Assembly: GCF_004135205.1 (NCBI RefSeq)
Contig: NZ_CP035490.1
Coordinates: 2,745,501-2,809,500, forward strand
DNA length: 64,000 nucleotides
Reading direction: 5' to 3'
Origin: Hahella sp. KA22
GTDB taxonomy: Bacteria; Pseudomonadota; Gammaproteobacteria; Pseudomonadales; Oleiphilaceae
Numbering within the stretch: position 1 is the first letter of the stretch; the number at the start of each line of letters is the position of its first letter. The translations under genes and the position numbers were made by a program. Of the stretch, positions 1-9,994 are shown one piece after another. The notes beneath the pieces are model-generated. The model ran no database searches and was not told the origin of the DNA. It saw only the letters and a list, made by a program, of their open reading frames with translations.

Positions 1-316
1 CCTGGCCGTCTTTATATTTGATCAGCATACCGTCCCGCAGGATGCCTGCGTTGTTGATCAGCGCATCGACGCCGCCGAAGTCTTCGGCAATTTTGGCGAA
101 CACGCTTTCAACATCCGCCTCTTTGGCGACGTTGCACAGATAATACTTGGCTTCAGCGCCCAGCTCCTCGCATTTGGCGACGCATTCCTGCAGTTTTTCT
201 TCTGACAGGTCAATCAGCGCCAGACGGGCGCCTTTTTCGGCGAGATACAGCGCCATGGCGCGGCCCAGGCCCTGGCCGCCACCGGTAATCACAACCACAG
301 AATCTTTCAATTGCAT
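1..316 (-). CDS. Short-chain dehydrogenase/reductase, FabG-like (3' part outside window)
   Basis: The minus-strand reading frame starts at an ATG complementary to 314-316 and runs off the left edge, so only about the first 105 residues are visible. It opens with a Rossmann fold carrying the TGGGQGLGR dinucleotide-binding motif (TGxxxGxG, about residues 11-19). A LIDLSEEKL segment follows at the end of the second strand, and later the NNAG motif typical of classical SDR enzymes. These show an NAD(P)(H)-dependent oxidoreductase acting on a carbonyl or alcohol. The catalytic Tyr-x-x-x-Lys lies outside the window, so the substrate cannot be judged; FabG-type 3-oxoacyl reductases are the closest general match. 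It is divergent from fxsA. Confidence 0.85.
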   Translation of the reverse strand, partial: MQLKDSVVVITGGGQGLGRAMALYLAEKGARLALIDLSEEKLQECVAKCEELGAEAKYYLCNVAKEADVESVFAKIAEDFGGVDALINNAGILRDGMLIKYKDGQ

Positions 317-631
317 AACTTGTCCCACTCTCTCGATAGTGAAAAAACAATAATCTTTGTCCGTCGCGTTGAAATAGAAATAAACAACTCCATCTATAGT
401 AACGACAGGTGAAGATACATACGCTTCATAGAGGGGAGCGGACCGCCAGGGGCGGGACTCCTCCACGCTGAATTACCGCTTACTATATTGAATTATATGG
501 TGTTCTAGGGTTTGCGGCTGCGCCGGGAGGCGCTCGTAAAGCCAGTATTATGGCAGTAATTTCGCCGACCACCAAACGGTCCAGAAACCGATTTCCACCT
601 GCATAACACTGGCTGATGTAACGACGGAATC
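317..631. other. Intergenic region between divergent SDR gene and fxsA
   Basis: About 315 bases separate the two divergent genes, so the promoters of both must lie here. I see no convincing -35/-10 pair, no long inverted repeat and no small gene with a good ribosome-binding site. The segment 355-425 is moderately AT-rich. Confidence 0.5.
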
Positions 632-1138
632 ATGCTAAGCAGAATACCTTTTCTTATCCCCCTCATTGCGCTCATTGAGATTTATCTGATCATTGAAGTC
701 GGCGGCGCCATTGGCTTCTGGCCGACGGTATCGATTTTTATCGTCACTGGATTTGTCGGCGTGACCATGCTGCGACGGCAGGGATTTTCTCTGCTGAGCA
801 GTCTGCAGGCGAAAATGCAGGCGGGCGAGACTCCAGCGGGAGAAATGCTGGAAGGCGTAGCGCTGCTGATTGGCGGAGCCATGCTGGTGACGCCGGGCTT
901 TTTGACCGATTTCATGGGGTTTCTTCTGTTGACGCCATTGACGCGCAAGTTGCTCATCGGCCGTATTGGCGGCGCGTTGTTGCGTAGCGGGCGAGTAGTA
1001 AGCCGCAGTTATAGTCAAACGACCTATTCTTCGACCTCTGAACGAGACGGCCCTTTCCGCGGAGATCCCTCTGGCGGCCCACGACAAGGCGCTGGCGGGG
1101 ATAAAGTGATTGAAGGCGAGTACACCCGAGAGGACTAG
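632..1138 (+). CDS. fxsA: FxsA family membrane protein
   Basis: This 168-residue protein belongs to the FxsA family of small cytoplasmic-membrane proteins, known in Escherichia coli for reducing exclusion of phage T7 by the F plasmid; its housekeeping role is not established. Hydrophobic segments fall near residues 5-24, 29-45 and 75-95, followed by a polar, glycine- and proline-rich cytoplasmic tail. The length is close to the E. coli protein (about 158). The gene sits directly upstream of groES-groEL, as fxsA does in many gammaproteobacteria, but about 170 bases and a separate heat-shock-type promoter lie between them. The ATG start is preceded only by a weak GACGGAA ribosome-binding site. 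Confidence 0.9.
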   Translation: MLSRIPFLIPLIALIEIYLIIEVGGAIGFWPTVSIFIVTGFVGVTMLRRQGFSLLSSLQAKMQAGETPAGEMLEGVALLIGGAMLVTPGFLTDFMGFLLLTPLTRKLLIGRIGGALLRSGRVVSRSYSQTTYSSTSERDGPFRGDPSGGPRQGAGGDKVIEGEYTRED

Positions 1139-1170
1139 GAAAAAAATTTAAAAAAATTATAGCCGGGGTG

Positions 1171-1197
1171 TTGAAATCCTCGCCCCGGGCCCCATTT
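1171..1197 (+). promoter_or_regulatory. Sigma-32 (heat-shock) promoter of groESL
   Basis: TTGAAA at 1171-1176 and CCCCATTT at 1190-1197 are separated by 13 bases. This agrees with the sigma-32 consensus (CTTGAAA, then CCCCATnT) and closely resembles the E. coli groE promoter. The elements lie about 110 bases upstream of groES, so heat-shock control by RpoH is expected. No CIRCE-type inverted repeat for HrcA is seen. Confidence 0.85.
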
Positions 1198-1308
1198 AAA
1201 CCTCCACAATTTAAGCACTCGGCGTTCCTGGTCCAACCCGGATGTCCGGCTGCTGTTTAAAACCAAAAAGTCAGCTAGTTAAATGTTCTAACTGGGAGAA
1301 AAAGCGAA

Positions 1309-1599
1309 ATGAAAATTCGTCCGTTACACGAACGTGTTGTCGTGCGCCGTAAGGAAGAAGAGACCAAAACTGCCGGTGGTATCGTGTTGCCCGGCAATGC
1401 GGCAGAAAAGCCTTCACAGGGTGAAGTTCTGGCTGTGGGCGAAGGCCGTATTTTGGATAATGGCGATGTCCGTCCGTTGGCGGTCAAAGTCGGTGACAAG
1501 GTGGTTTTCGGCCAGTATGCCGGCAGCACCGTTAAGATTGATGGCGAAGAGCTGTTGATCATGAGCGAAAGCGACATCTTCGGCGTAGTCGAAGGCTAA
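1309..1599 (+). CDS. groES: Co-chaperonin GroES
   Basis: This 96-residue protein is the heptameric lid of the GroEL folding chamber in the cytoplasm. The family signature [13 protein letters not shown] is at the N-terminus. The mobile loop that binds GroEL lies near residues 17-33 ([12 protein letters not shown]), and the conserved [11 protein letters not shown] segment near residues 60-70. The start ATG has a GGGAG ribosome-binding site. It forms an operon with groEL 53 bases downstream, under the sigma-32-type promoter. Length and sequence are those of the standard family with nothing unusual. Confidence 0.98.
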   Translation: MKIRPLHERVVVRRKEEETKTAGGIVLPGNAAEKPSQGEVLAVGEGRILDNGDVRPLAVKVGDKVVFGQYAGSTVKIDGEELLIMSESDIFGVVEG

Positions 1600-1640
1600 C
1601 ACTCCGAAACTAAAGACTTTTGTCATCAACTAACAAGTAA

Positions 1641-3302
<1,662 letters not shown>

Positions 3303-3327
3303 TCATCCCCCGATAACGCTCCCGCGG

Positions 3328-3354
3328 AAAACCCGGCTTCGGCCGGGTTTTTTT
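3328..3354 (+). terminator. Rho-independent terminator of groESL
   Basis: A stem pairing CCCGGC with GCCGGG, extended by A-T pairs and closed by a TTCG tetraloop, is followed by a run of Ts. It lies 25 bases after the groEL stop. Confidence 0.93.
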
Positions 3355-3681
3355 ATGGCGTGAAGAACCTGAAGCGGACGGCGGGGTCTATTAAGAATGT
3401 TTAACCTCAAACTCGTTGCCAATGTTGCAAATATTCTTTAGAAAACACTGCTATGCTTTTGTTACCATGTAAAAATTTTATAGCCTGCATTTTGAGGCGA
3501 AGATAAAAGAATTCTGCTGTTCACGACAGTCGTCTTAAACCTCCCGGAGGCGAAGCCCGGTCAGTGACAATGGCCGCCGAGGCTTGGCGTAGTAGGGTTT
3601 GTCGATTCAACAATTAGAATGTAGTCCATTGCGCATATGCATATGCTCAGTGGTTGATTGGGAAGGTTGTAGGCCAAAGAA
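3355..3681 (+). promoter_or_regulatory. Long, structured leader region upstream of gspN
   Basis: This 327-base gap contains no credible gene. Its first part (3395-3480) is AT-rich and likely holds the promoter, though no clean -35/-10 pair is seen. The part from about 3535 to 3600 can fold: AAGCC (3553-3557) pairs with GGCTT (3581-3585) around a nested stem CGGTC (3558-3562) with GGCCG (3572-3576). It is preceded by a CCTCC-GGAGG palindrome at 3540-3550. This suggests a structured 5' leader. It faintly resembles a c-di-GMP-I riboswitch but lacks that family's consensus, so no class is assigned. Confidence 0.4.
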
Positions 3682-4431
3682 GTGATAAAAAAAATTGTGG
3701 GATTGGTTATTATTGGCGGTCTGACCTATCTGGCGGGGCTGGTGTTGCTCGTGCCCGTGGAGTTTGTGTGGCGTCAGGCCGGCGTTCCCGCCAACCAACT
3801 TCCCGTGCGTGTGCAGAAGCTGCAGGGTACGCTTTGGGAAGGCAAAGCGCTGATTTCTCATTCTTGGGCCACTGGCGTGCTGGATTGGGACGTATATCCA
3901 TCCGGTCTGCTGCAGATGGGCGACGCTCTGGCGCTGAACTTTCGCGCCAACAAAATCGATATAGACGCCAAAGCCGCATTGGATGGATTCGATCAGGTCC
4001 GGGTGCTTGCTGACGGTTCTTTGGATCTGGCGGCGCTGGCGCCGGCGTTGCGCCGCCATCGTCTGAATCTGAGCGGAGAGCTGAAGATCAGTGGCTTGGA
4101 CGTAACGCTGGACACCGATACGGGTCTTCCTGTGCGAGCTTCAGGGCGAGCGCAGTGGGCGGGCGGGCCGGTTACCTATCCGATGGGCCGGGAAAATAAG
4201 ACCGCCACAATGCCTCCGTTGCAGGGGCTGATTAAACAGGAGGGTGAGGAAATTCACCTGGAAGTACTGGATAGCACGGAAAACAAACCTGTTATGAGCG
4301 CTCAGGTAACGCGGGACGGCACAGCGAAGATACAAATTCGCAAACGGTTGCTGGACTTGGCGGGCGCGCCCTGGAGTAAACAGGCGAATCCTGACGACAT
4401 TGTTTTCCGGGTACAGCAACGGATACTTTAA
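3682..4431 (+). CDS. gspN: Type II secretion system protein N (GspN)
   Basis: The 249-residue protein has one N-terminal membrane segment (about residues 4-24) followed by a periplasmic domain. It shows the family-typical VPVEFVWRQAG and LQGTLWEGKA segments. GspN is an accessory inner-membrane part of some type II secretion systems, thought to help assembly of the GspC/GspD connection; its exact role is not settled. The start is a GTG with an AGG about seven bases upstream. gspC begins six bases after its stop, so gspN-gspC-gspD form an operon. A long leader with possible RNA structure precedes it. Confidence 0.85.
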   Translation: MIKKIVGLVIIGGLTYLAGLVLLVPVEFVWRQAGVPANQLPVRVQKLQGTLWEGKALISHSWATGVLDWDVYPSGLLQMGDALALNFRANKIDIDAKAALDGFDQVRVLADGSLDLAALAPALRRHRLNLSGELKISGLDVTLDTDTGLPVRASGRAQWAGGPVTYPMGRENKTATMPPLQGLIKQEGEEIHLEVLDSTENKPVMSAQVTRDGTAKIQIRKRLLDLAGAPWSKQANPDDIVFRVQQRIL

Positions 4432-4437
4432 CGACCC

Positions 4438-5274
4438 ATGTTGACAGGCCATATTACTAAGATAACCTGGGTGCTCTTGCTCGCCATCGTCGTAATGCTG
4501 GCGTGGCAGGCCGCAAGGGTGACCTGGGGCGTTTGGGCGGGAACCCCGGACATTATCGTCATGCCGGTCGGCGGCGTGGCGAATGCAAACAAGAGTCAGG
4601 CGACGCAGGCAAACTATCCTGCGTGGAATTTATTCGGCAAGGCGGAAGATAACTCCGCTAAAAAGGCGTTGAGCCAAGTGGATGCGCCGATTACTGCGTT
4701 GAGACTGGACCTGTATGGGGTTGTAGTCGGCGGCGAAGAGGGCGGGTCCGGCGCTATCATTGCGGAAAAGGGAAAATCGGCCGAATATTATCGTATTAAT
4801 GAAATGCTGCCCGGCGGAGCCAAATTGTCAGCAGTGTTTCCTGATCATGTGTTGATCAGTCGGAATGGCGCCTTGGAGAAGCTGGCGTTTGACGATTCCG
4901 TCGCTGTTGCGGGCAGCGCCATCGAACAGGTGGCGAGACCCAAAAACACGGGCGCGATCGACTCTCCTGAAGAGTTCGTCAACGTCGCGCAGAAGAGATT
5001 GGAGGAAGATCCGCGGGGAGCCTTGGCTTCGGTGGGTCTGGCGCCAGTGAGTAGCGGCGAAGGAGCGTCCGGCTACCAGTATGATGGCAATAACCCAATG
5101 TTGGGCGCCATGAACCTGCAGAAAGGGGATGTGATTCGTTCAGTGAACGGTCATACCCTTGGCAACATCGAGCAGGATAGACAGATGATTCAGCAGCTGT
5201 ATGAAAGCGGCATGCTGGAGGTGGAAATAGAACGGGATGGGGCGACTTTCACTATCAGTTACCCATTACGCTGA
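4438..5274 (+). CDS. gspC: Type II secretion system protein C (GspC)
   Basis: GspC is the inner-membrane clamp that links the cytoplasmic-membrane platform to the secretin and helps select exoproteins. The 278-residue sequence has an N-terminal membrane helix (about 9-28), then the homology region (about 65-160) that contacts the N0 domain of GspD. The C-terminal PDZ-type domain (about 180-278) contains LQKGDVIRSVNGHTL. The arrangement is the standard one for the family. The gene lies between gspN and gspD in the same operon. The rest of the secretion genes (E to M) are not in this window. Confidence 0.93.
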   Translation: MLTGHITKITWVLLLAIVVMLAWQAARVTWGVWAGTPDIIVMPVGGVANANKSQATQANYPAWNLFGKAEDNSAKKALSQVDAPITALRLDLYGVVVGGEEGGSGAIIAEKGKSAEYYRINEMLPGGAKLSAVFPDHVLISRNGALEKLAFDDSVAVAGSAIEQVARPKNTGAIDSPEEFVNVAQKRLEEDPRGALASVGLAPVSSGEGASGYQYDGNNPMLGAMNLQKGDVIRSVNGHTLGNIEQDRQMIQQLYESGMLEVEIERDGATFTISYPLR

Positions 5275-5337
5275 GCCAGTTACCCGCTGCGCTAAGCGAC
5301 TTCCTCAAAGTAATGAAAATCAAAAAAAGATTGTTGA

Positions 5338-7281
5338 ATGGACATGAAACATTTTAGAGCCTTTACATTTGCCTGGTTGTTGATTGCGGGTTTTTTCTCC
5401 GGCGTGGCGGGGGCCGAAGATCAGACATGGAAGGTCAACCTTAAAGACGCTGATATCCGCGCCTTCATTACTCAAATCGCCGACATCACCGGTTACAGCT
5501 TTGTAGTCGACCCCAGGGTGAAAGGCAAAGTCACTGTGGTGTCGAACGCCGCCATGGGGCGTGATGAAGTCTACGAAATGTTTCTTTCCGTGTTGAACGT
5601 GCATGGCTTCGCGGCGATTCCTTCCGAGGGAATCATCAAAATTGTGCAGCAGAACGAGGCCAAGCAAACCGCGGAGAACACCTCGATTTTTAAGACGGTG
5701 CCGCAGGAGCAGTTGGTGACCCGGGTCATACAGGTCAAGAACGCCAACGCCCTTGAACTGGTGCCGATTCTACGTCCGATGGTGGCCAAGTATGGACACC
5801 TTGCCGGCGTCGCCGCCGCCAACGCCCTGATTATCAGTGACCACGTTAATAACATCGCCCGTATTGAGCGCATCGTCAGTGAGCTCGACAGCCCTTCTAA
5901 CTATCAACTTGAAGTCATCCAGTTGAAAGACGCCTGGGTTGGCGACATGGTTAAGCTGTTAGAAGAGCTGGCTCCCTCCGAGCTGGGTAAAGGCGCGCCA
6001 AAAGGGCCCGCCAACAAGTTCAGCGTTGTGGCCGACGAGCGTAGCAACCGTCTGATCCTGAAAGGTGATGAGAACTTCCGCGATAAAATGCGCCTCCTTA
6101 TCGCCAAGCTGGATCAGCCTGCAGCAGTGAGCGGCACCACCAAGGTGATCAATTTGCGTCATGCTGACGCAGAAGCTCTGGCTGAATTGCTGAAAGGCCT
6201 GATGGGCGATATTGCGCCTGCAAAAGGCGAAGGCGCGGCAGCAGCTCCTGGCGGCGGCAAAGTCAGCATCTATCCAGATGAAGGTTTGAATGCGCTGGTA
6301 GTGCGGGCGGAGCCTTCTATGATGAAAGAGATTGAGGCGATCGTTCAGCAGCTGGATGTGCGTCGTGCGCAAGTATTGATCGAGGCTGCGATTGTGGAAA
6401 TCAGCGATGGCCTGAGTCGTCAGTTGGGCGTGCAAATGGCCGCTGGGGATTTGACTGGCAAGTCTGGCCCGGCCACCGTTACTAACTTCACTAACGTGGG
6501 CATTTCCGCCTCGGCGATACTGGCGGCGATCGCCAGCAACTCAACTCCTTCCATTGGCGGCGATATCGCTGCGGTGGCGATTGGCGAGGCTGACGGCAAG
6601 AAAGGTTGGGGCGCGTTGATTCAGGCATTGGGCACCAGCGGGCAGGCGAACTTGCTGTCCACGCCAAGCATCATCACTATGGATAACCTGCAGTCTGAAA
6701 TTATCGTTGGTCAGAACGTGCCATTCCGTACCGGGCAAACCGGCACTGGCACTGACGGCACCAGCAACCCGTTCACTACTATTGAGCGTCAGGACGTAGG
6801 CTTGACCTTGCGTGTGACGCCAAGCATCAGTGACGGCGATCTGGTCAGGCTGGAAATCGAACAGGAAACCTCTTCCATTGCGCCTTCCAACGAAAGCGCG
6901 TCGGACATCATCACCAATAAGCGTCAGATCAAGACCTCCGTCTTGGCGGACAATGCCGAAACTATCGTGCTGGGTGGTCTGATGAGCGAGAACTACAAGC
7001 TGTCAGAAGCCAAGGTGCCGCTGCTGGGGGATATCCCGCTGTTAGGCGCGCTGTTCCGCAGCACCAAGCGCGAAAAAGACAAGCAAAACCTTCTCGTGTT
7101 CCTGCGCCCGACTATTCTGCGCAACAAGGAAGAAGCCAAGAAGGCGAGCCAGGATAAGTATGATCAACTGTGGGAGCTTAACCTGAGCATCAAACGCGAT
7201 CATAAAGGCGATAAGCATGCAGAGACCATGATCAAGCCTTCTATGGACAGCGTATACAGAGAGAACGCGTTCGAGCAGTAA
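5338..7281 (+). CDS. gspD: Type II secretion system secretin GspD
   Basis: GspD forms the multimeric outer-membrane channel through which folded exoproteins leave the periplasm. The 647-residue precursor starts with a signal peptide likely cut after GVAGA (residue 26). The N0 domain follows (WKVNLKDADIRAFITQIADITGYSFVV read in part), then three N-type repeats, and then the C-terminal secretin domain with the conserved VPLLGDIPLLGALFR segment and LLVFLRPTILR near the end. It is the third gene of the gspNCD operon, 63 bases after gspC. No pilotin gene is next to it. A perfect hairpin lies 15 bases after the stop. Confidence 0.97.
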   Translation: MDMKHFRAFTFAWLLIAGFFSGVAGAEDQTWKVNLKDADIRAFITQIADITGYSFVVDPRVKGKVTVVSNAAMGRDEVYEMFLSVLNVHGFAAIPSEGIIKIVQQNEAKQTAENTSIFKTVPQEQLVTRVIQVKNANALELVPILRPMVAKYGHLAGVAAANALIISDHVNNIARIERIVSELDSPSNYQLEVIQLKDAWVGDMVKLLEELAPSELGKGAPKGPANKFSVVADERSNRLILKGDENFRDKMRLLIAKLDQPAAVSGTTKVINLRHADAEALAELLKGLMGDIAPAKGEGAAAAPGGGKVSIYPDEGLNALVVRAEPSMMKEIEAIVQQLDVRRAQVLIEAAIVEISDGLSRQLGVQMAAGDLTGKSGPATVTNFTNVGISASAILAAIASNSTPSIGGDIAAVAIGEADGKKGWGALIQALGTSGQANLLSTPSIITMDNLQSEIIVGQNVPFRTGQTGTGTDGTSNPFTTIERQDVGLTLRVTPSISDGDLVRLEIEQETSSIAPSNESASDIITNKRQIKTSVLADNAETIVLGGLMSENYKLSEAKVPLLGDIPLLGALFRSTKREKDKQNLLVFLRPTILRNKEEAKKASQDKYDQLWELNLSIKRDHKGDKHAETMIKPSMDSVYRENAFEQ

Positions 7282-7295
7282 TACTTCTCAGTTCA

Positions 7296-7318
7296 GGCGG
7301 CGGACAGGCTCCGCCGCC
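7296..7318. terminator. Hairpin between convergent gspD and the M48 protease gene
   Basis: GGCGGCGGA (7296-7304) pairs perfectly with TCCGCCGCC (7310-7318) around a 5-base loop. T-rich sequence follows on the plus side. It lies between convergent genes and probably stops transcription from gspD. Confidence 0.7.
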
Positions 7319-7345
7319 TCGCTCCTGATTCCTTCCTTTTCTCTC

Positions 7346-9289
7346 CTAATTATCAAACTCGTCGCTGGGCTCTAGAGGCGGCATCGGACACCCCATTACC
7401 GCCGTTGCGGCGCGCAGCAACTCATATTCCTTCAAGCTGACATAGCCATCGTAACTGACGCATTGTGCGAAAGCCTCGACCACAGCGGGTTTAAGCAATG
7501 CCGACAACTGTGACAGTCTGTTGAGCGCATCCGCAAGCTGATCGGAAACCAGTCTGGAGTGAAAGCTTGCATGCAGGTGAGGGAAGTTTTGCGACATCAC
7601 TTGTTTGAAGAACTGGCTGGGATTGTTTTCCGGGCTTGCGCCTGCAGCTGCGACGCCCAGACGAGCAAAAGCGGAAAGCATCAGTGCAATTTCATTGCTG
7701 GCCTGTTCGTAGCGATTCAGCGTTTCTCGCTGTGGAGCGAAGTTCTCATCCAGCTGCGTGCGTAATAGGGCGAGGATGGCGAATTCCGAAAGTGTCGTGC
7801 GTTCGTCCAGGGCGACAATTTGCTGCGCCGTAGCGACGACGTGGGAGCGAGCGGCGATGTCGCCTCCTTTCAGCGCGCCAAGACAGACTTCTAAAAGCGG
7901 TAAACGGTGATTGGCCGGTAATGTCGTGATCTTGCGTTCAAGACTGTCGAAATCTGGTGTGCTTTTTATCGGGATTCCCGATGAGTGCAGGATGGTGTCG
8001 CCCACGGGCAATCTGATTGGCGACTCCAGCAGCAGTAGAGTATAGATCATGCTTTCCGACTGACTTGGCGTATGCAGGGCGTCGCCAAAGGTGGTCTGCA
8101 ACCGTTGCAGTGTTCGCTGGCTCCAGTCTTGCGTCGCCTGCGTATGACGTCCAACTTGCCTGGCGATGCCTGCGCTTTTGATTTGCTCCGTGGAGGGCGG
8201 CGCGCTTTCTGGAGCGAATCCTGATGTGGCCGGGAGAGCTCTTGAGGTTGTTGCTGCAGTTTGTTGCGCTTGACCTTGGTTGCGGCGCGCGCGCTGCTTG
8301 GTCAGAAAAAGCGGGTCCACAGCGCGAATGCGCTCGTCCAGCGGCGGATGGGAAGCGAACCAGGCACTCAGCTTCAGACTTTCGCCAAAACACATATGGT
8401 TGACCTCCTGGGCGCTGGACGTATGTCCCAGGTAGGAGTGTGTCTGGCTTTCCCTGATCTTGAAAAGCGCACCAGCGATACCTTCTGGATTGCGGGTAAA
8501 CTGCACCGACGACGCGTCCGCCAGATATTCCCGTTGGCGGGAAAGCGCAGCTTGAATTAAGCGGCCAAAAAACAGACCAATATAACCCAATACGAATAGA
8601 GTGAATCCTGCCGCCAAGACAATGATTACCCCACGCGCGTCGCGTGAGCGCCTACCGCCGCTGCGACTGGACATTCGCAACAGAAAGGCGCCGGTGGAGC
8701 CTATCAGAAGGATGCCCGCGAGAACGGCGATAATCTGTACGTTCAAGCGAGTGTCTGCGTTCAGAATATGGCTGAATTCATGGCCAATAACGCCTTGTAA
8801 CTCATCCCGGCTGAGTGAGTTAAGCGTACCGGCGGTGACGACCAGAGACATGTCTTCAAGCGTGTAGCCCGCCACAAAGGCGTTGATGGCCTCTTCCTTG
8901 TCCATAATGTAAATGCTGGGGATGGGCACGCCGGAAGCGATGCTCATTTCTTCCACGACATTGATCAGGCGGCGTTCGTTTGGATTTTGGGTCGCTGCGT
9001 TGATCTGGCGTGCGCCGACCATCTGCGCTACGGATCGTCCGCCGCTCCTCAATTGTAAAAAGCGTTTTCCTGCGCCCAATGCGACAATGGCGATGACAGC
9101 CAGTGCGACCCACCAGGCTGGGCCAGCCAGCCAGATGTTTGGGGTCATGCGCGCGTCCACGAACTGGTGGTAAGCGATGAACCCGGCGATATTAATGGCG
9201 AGCGCTATGCCGATCAAAGCGGCGGCGAAATGGAGCAGGAGTAGACCGGAGAGCTTGCGCGCGCGCTCTTGCTTGGCGAAAAAATCCAT
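7346..9289 (-). CDS. M48 family membrane metallopeptidase with long C-terminal extension
   Basis: The 647-residue protein is a zinc protease of the HtpX/Ste24 (M48) family anchored in the cytoplasmic membrane. Two membrane segments lie near residues 14-38 and 58-72, and two more near 186-204 and 220-242. The zinc motif HEFSH is at 170-174, and the third ligand is Glu254 in the QREYLADA motif. Residues from about 345 on form an extension of some 300 residues absent from HtpX; its end (DGYVSLKEYELLRA) resembles TerB-like helical modules. The gene follows lemA by 13 bases, so the two are co-transcribed, an association also known elsewhere. Substrates are unknown; membrane-protein quality control is an inference. 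Confidence 0.88.
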   Translation of the reverse strand: MDFFAKQERARKLSGLLLLHFAAALIGIALAINIAGFIAYHQFVDARMTPNIWLAGPAWWVALAVIAIVALGAGKRFLQLRSGGRSVAQMVGARQINAATQNPNERRLINVVEEMSIASGVPIPSIYIMDKEEAINAFVAGYTLEDMSLVVTAGTLNSLSRDELQGVIGHEFSHILNADTRLNVQIIAVLAGILLIGSTGAFLLRMSSRSGGRRSRDARGVIIVLAAGFTLFVLGYIGLFFGRLIQAALSRQREYLADASSVQFTRNPEGIAGALFKIRESQTHSYLGHTSSAQEVNHMCFGESLKLSAWFASHPPLDERIRAVDPLFLTKQRARRNQGQAQQTAATTSRALPATSGFAPESAPPSTEQIKSAGIARQVGRHTQATQDWSQRTLQRLQTTFGDALHTPSQSESMIYTLLLLESPIRLPVGDTILHSSGIPIKSTPDFDSLERKITTLPANHRLPLLEVCLGALKGGDIAARSHVVATAQQIVALDERTTLSEFAILALLRTQLDENFAPQRETLNRYEQASNEIALMLSAFARLGVAAAGASPENNPSQFFKQVMSQNFPHLHASFHSRLVSDQLADALNRLSQLSALLKPAVVEAFAQCVSYDGYVSLKEYELLRAATAVMGCPMPPLEPSDEFDN

Positions 9290-9302
9290 GACTTGTCAGG
9301 AA

Positions 9303-9896
9303 TTAGTTAAAGCTGACTTTTACAGCCTGACGAGCCTCCGCGGACTCAACCTCAAACATCTCCGTTTCTTTGAAGCCGAAAAAGCCGGCGATAAGATTGC
9401 TGGGGAACTGTTCCCGATAGGTGTGATAGGTCATTACGGCATCATTGTAAGCCTGACGGGCGAAGCCAACTTTATTTTCCGTGCTGGTGAGCTCTTCCAT
9501 CAACTGTTGCATGGTTTGATTCGCCTTGATGTCCGGATAGTTTTCAGACACGGCGTAGAAGTTCGCCAGAGCGCGGCTCAGCATGCCCTCGGCCTGAGAC
9601 AGCTGTTTGATGCGGTCTCCTTCTTCAGGACGTTGCGCCGCCGCCTGTTGCGCATTGATCGCCTGGTTGCGCGCCTGCATGACTTTCTCCAACGTGTCCT
9701 GCTCATGCTTCATAAACGCCTTGGCGGTCTCCACCAAGTTGGGAATCAGGTCATGACGACGCTGCAACTGTACGTCTATTTGGGCGAAAGCGTTCTTGAA
9801 GCGATTCTTCAGAGACACGAGTTTGTTGTAGATGGATATCAGATAGAAGGCGACGGCGATGATGACGACAATGCCGATAATCGCGGAAATGCTCAT
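9303..9896 (-). CDS. lemA: LemA family protein
   Basis: The 197-residue protein has an N-terminal membrane helix (about residues 3-22) followed by a helical domain. That domain carries the family-typical LVSLKNRFKNAFAQIDVQLQ, RRHDLIPNLVETAKAFMKHE and ENYPDIKANQ segments. LemA proteins are predicted to expose their N-terminus outside and a coiled helical domain inside; their biochemical role is unknown. The ATG start has a clear GGGAG ribosome-binding site eight bases upstream. The M48 protease gene follows directly, so the pair likely works as a membrane unit. Confidence 0.92.
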   Translation of the reverse strand: MSISAIIGIVVIIAVAFYLISIYNKLVSLKNRFKNAFAQIDVQLQRRHDLIPNLVETAKAFMKHEQDTLEKVMQARNQAINAQQAAAQRPEEGDRIKQLSQAEGMLSRALANFYAVSENYPDIKANQTMQQLMEELTSTENKVGFARQAYNDAVMTYHTYREQFPSNLIAGFFGFKETEMFEVESAEARQAVKVSFN

Positions 9897-9994
9897 TAAT
9901 AGACTCCCGTAAAAGAATGTTTTCCCGCATGTTAAATGAGGGTGTTACGCAAGTTCCACCCTTATGCGCGGCGTCAGACGTGATGAGTTGGTGG

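Noticed and set aside
3480-3600. c-di-GMP-I riboswitch before gspN
   Set aside because: Core consensus segments (such as the GGACGCAAAGCC-type tract) are not present; kept only as an unclassified structured leader.
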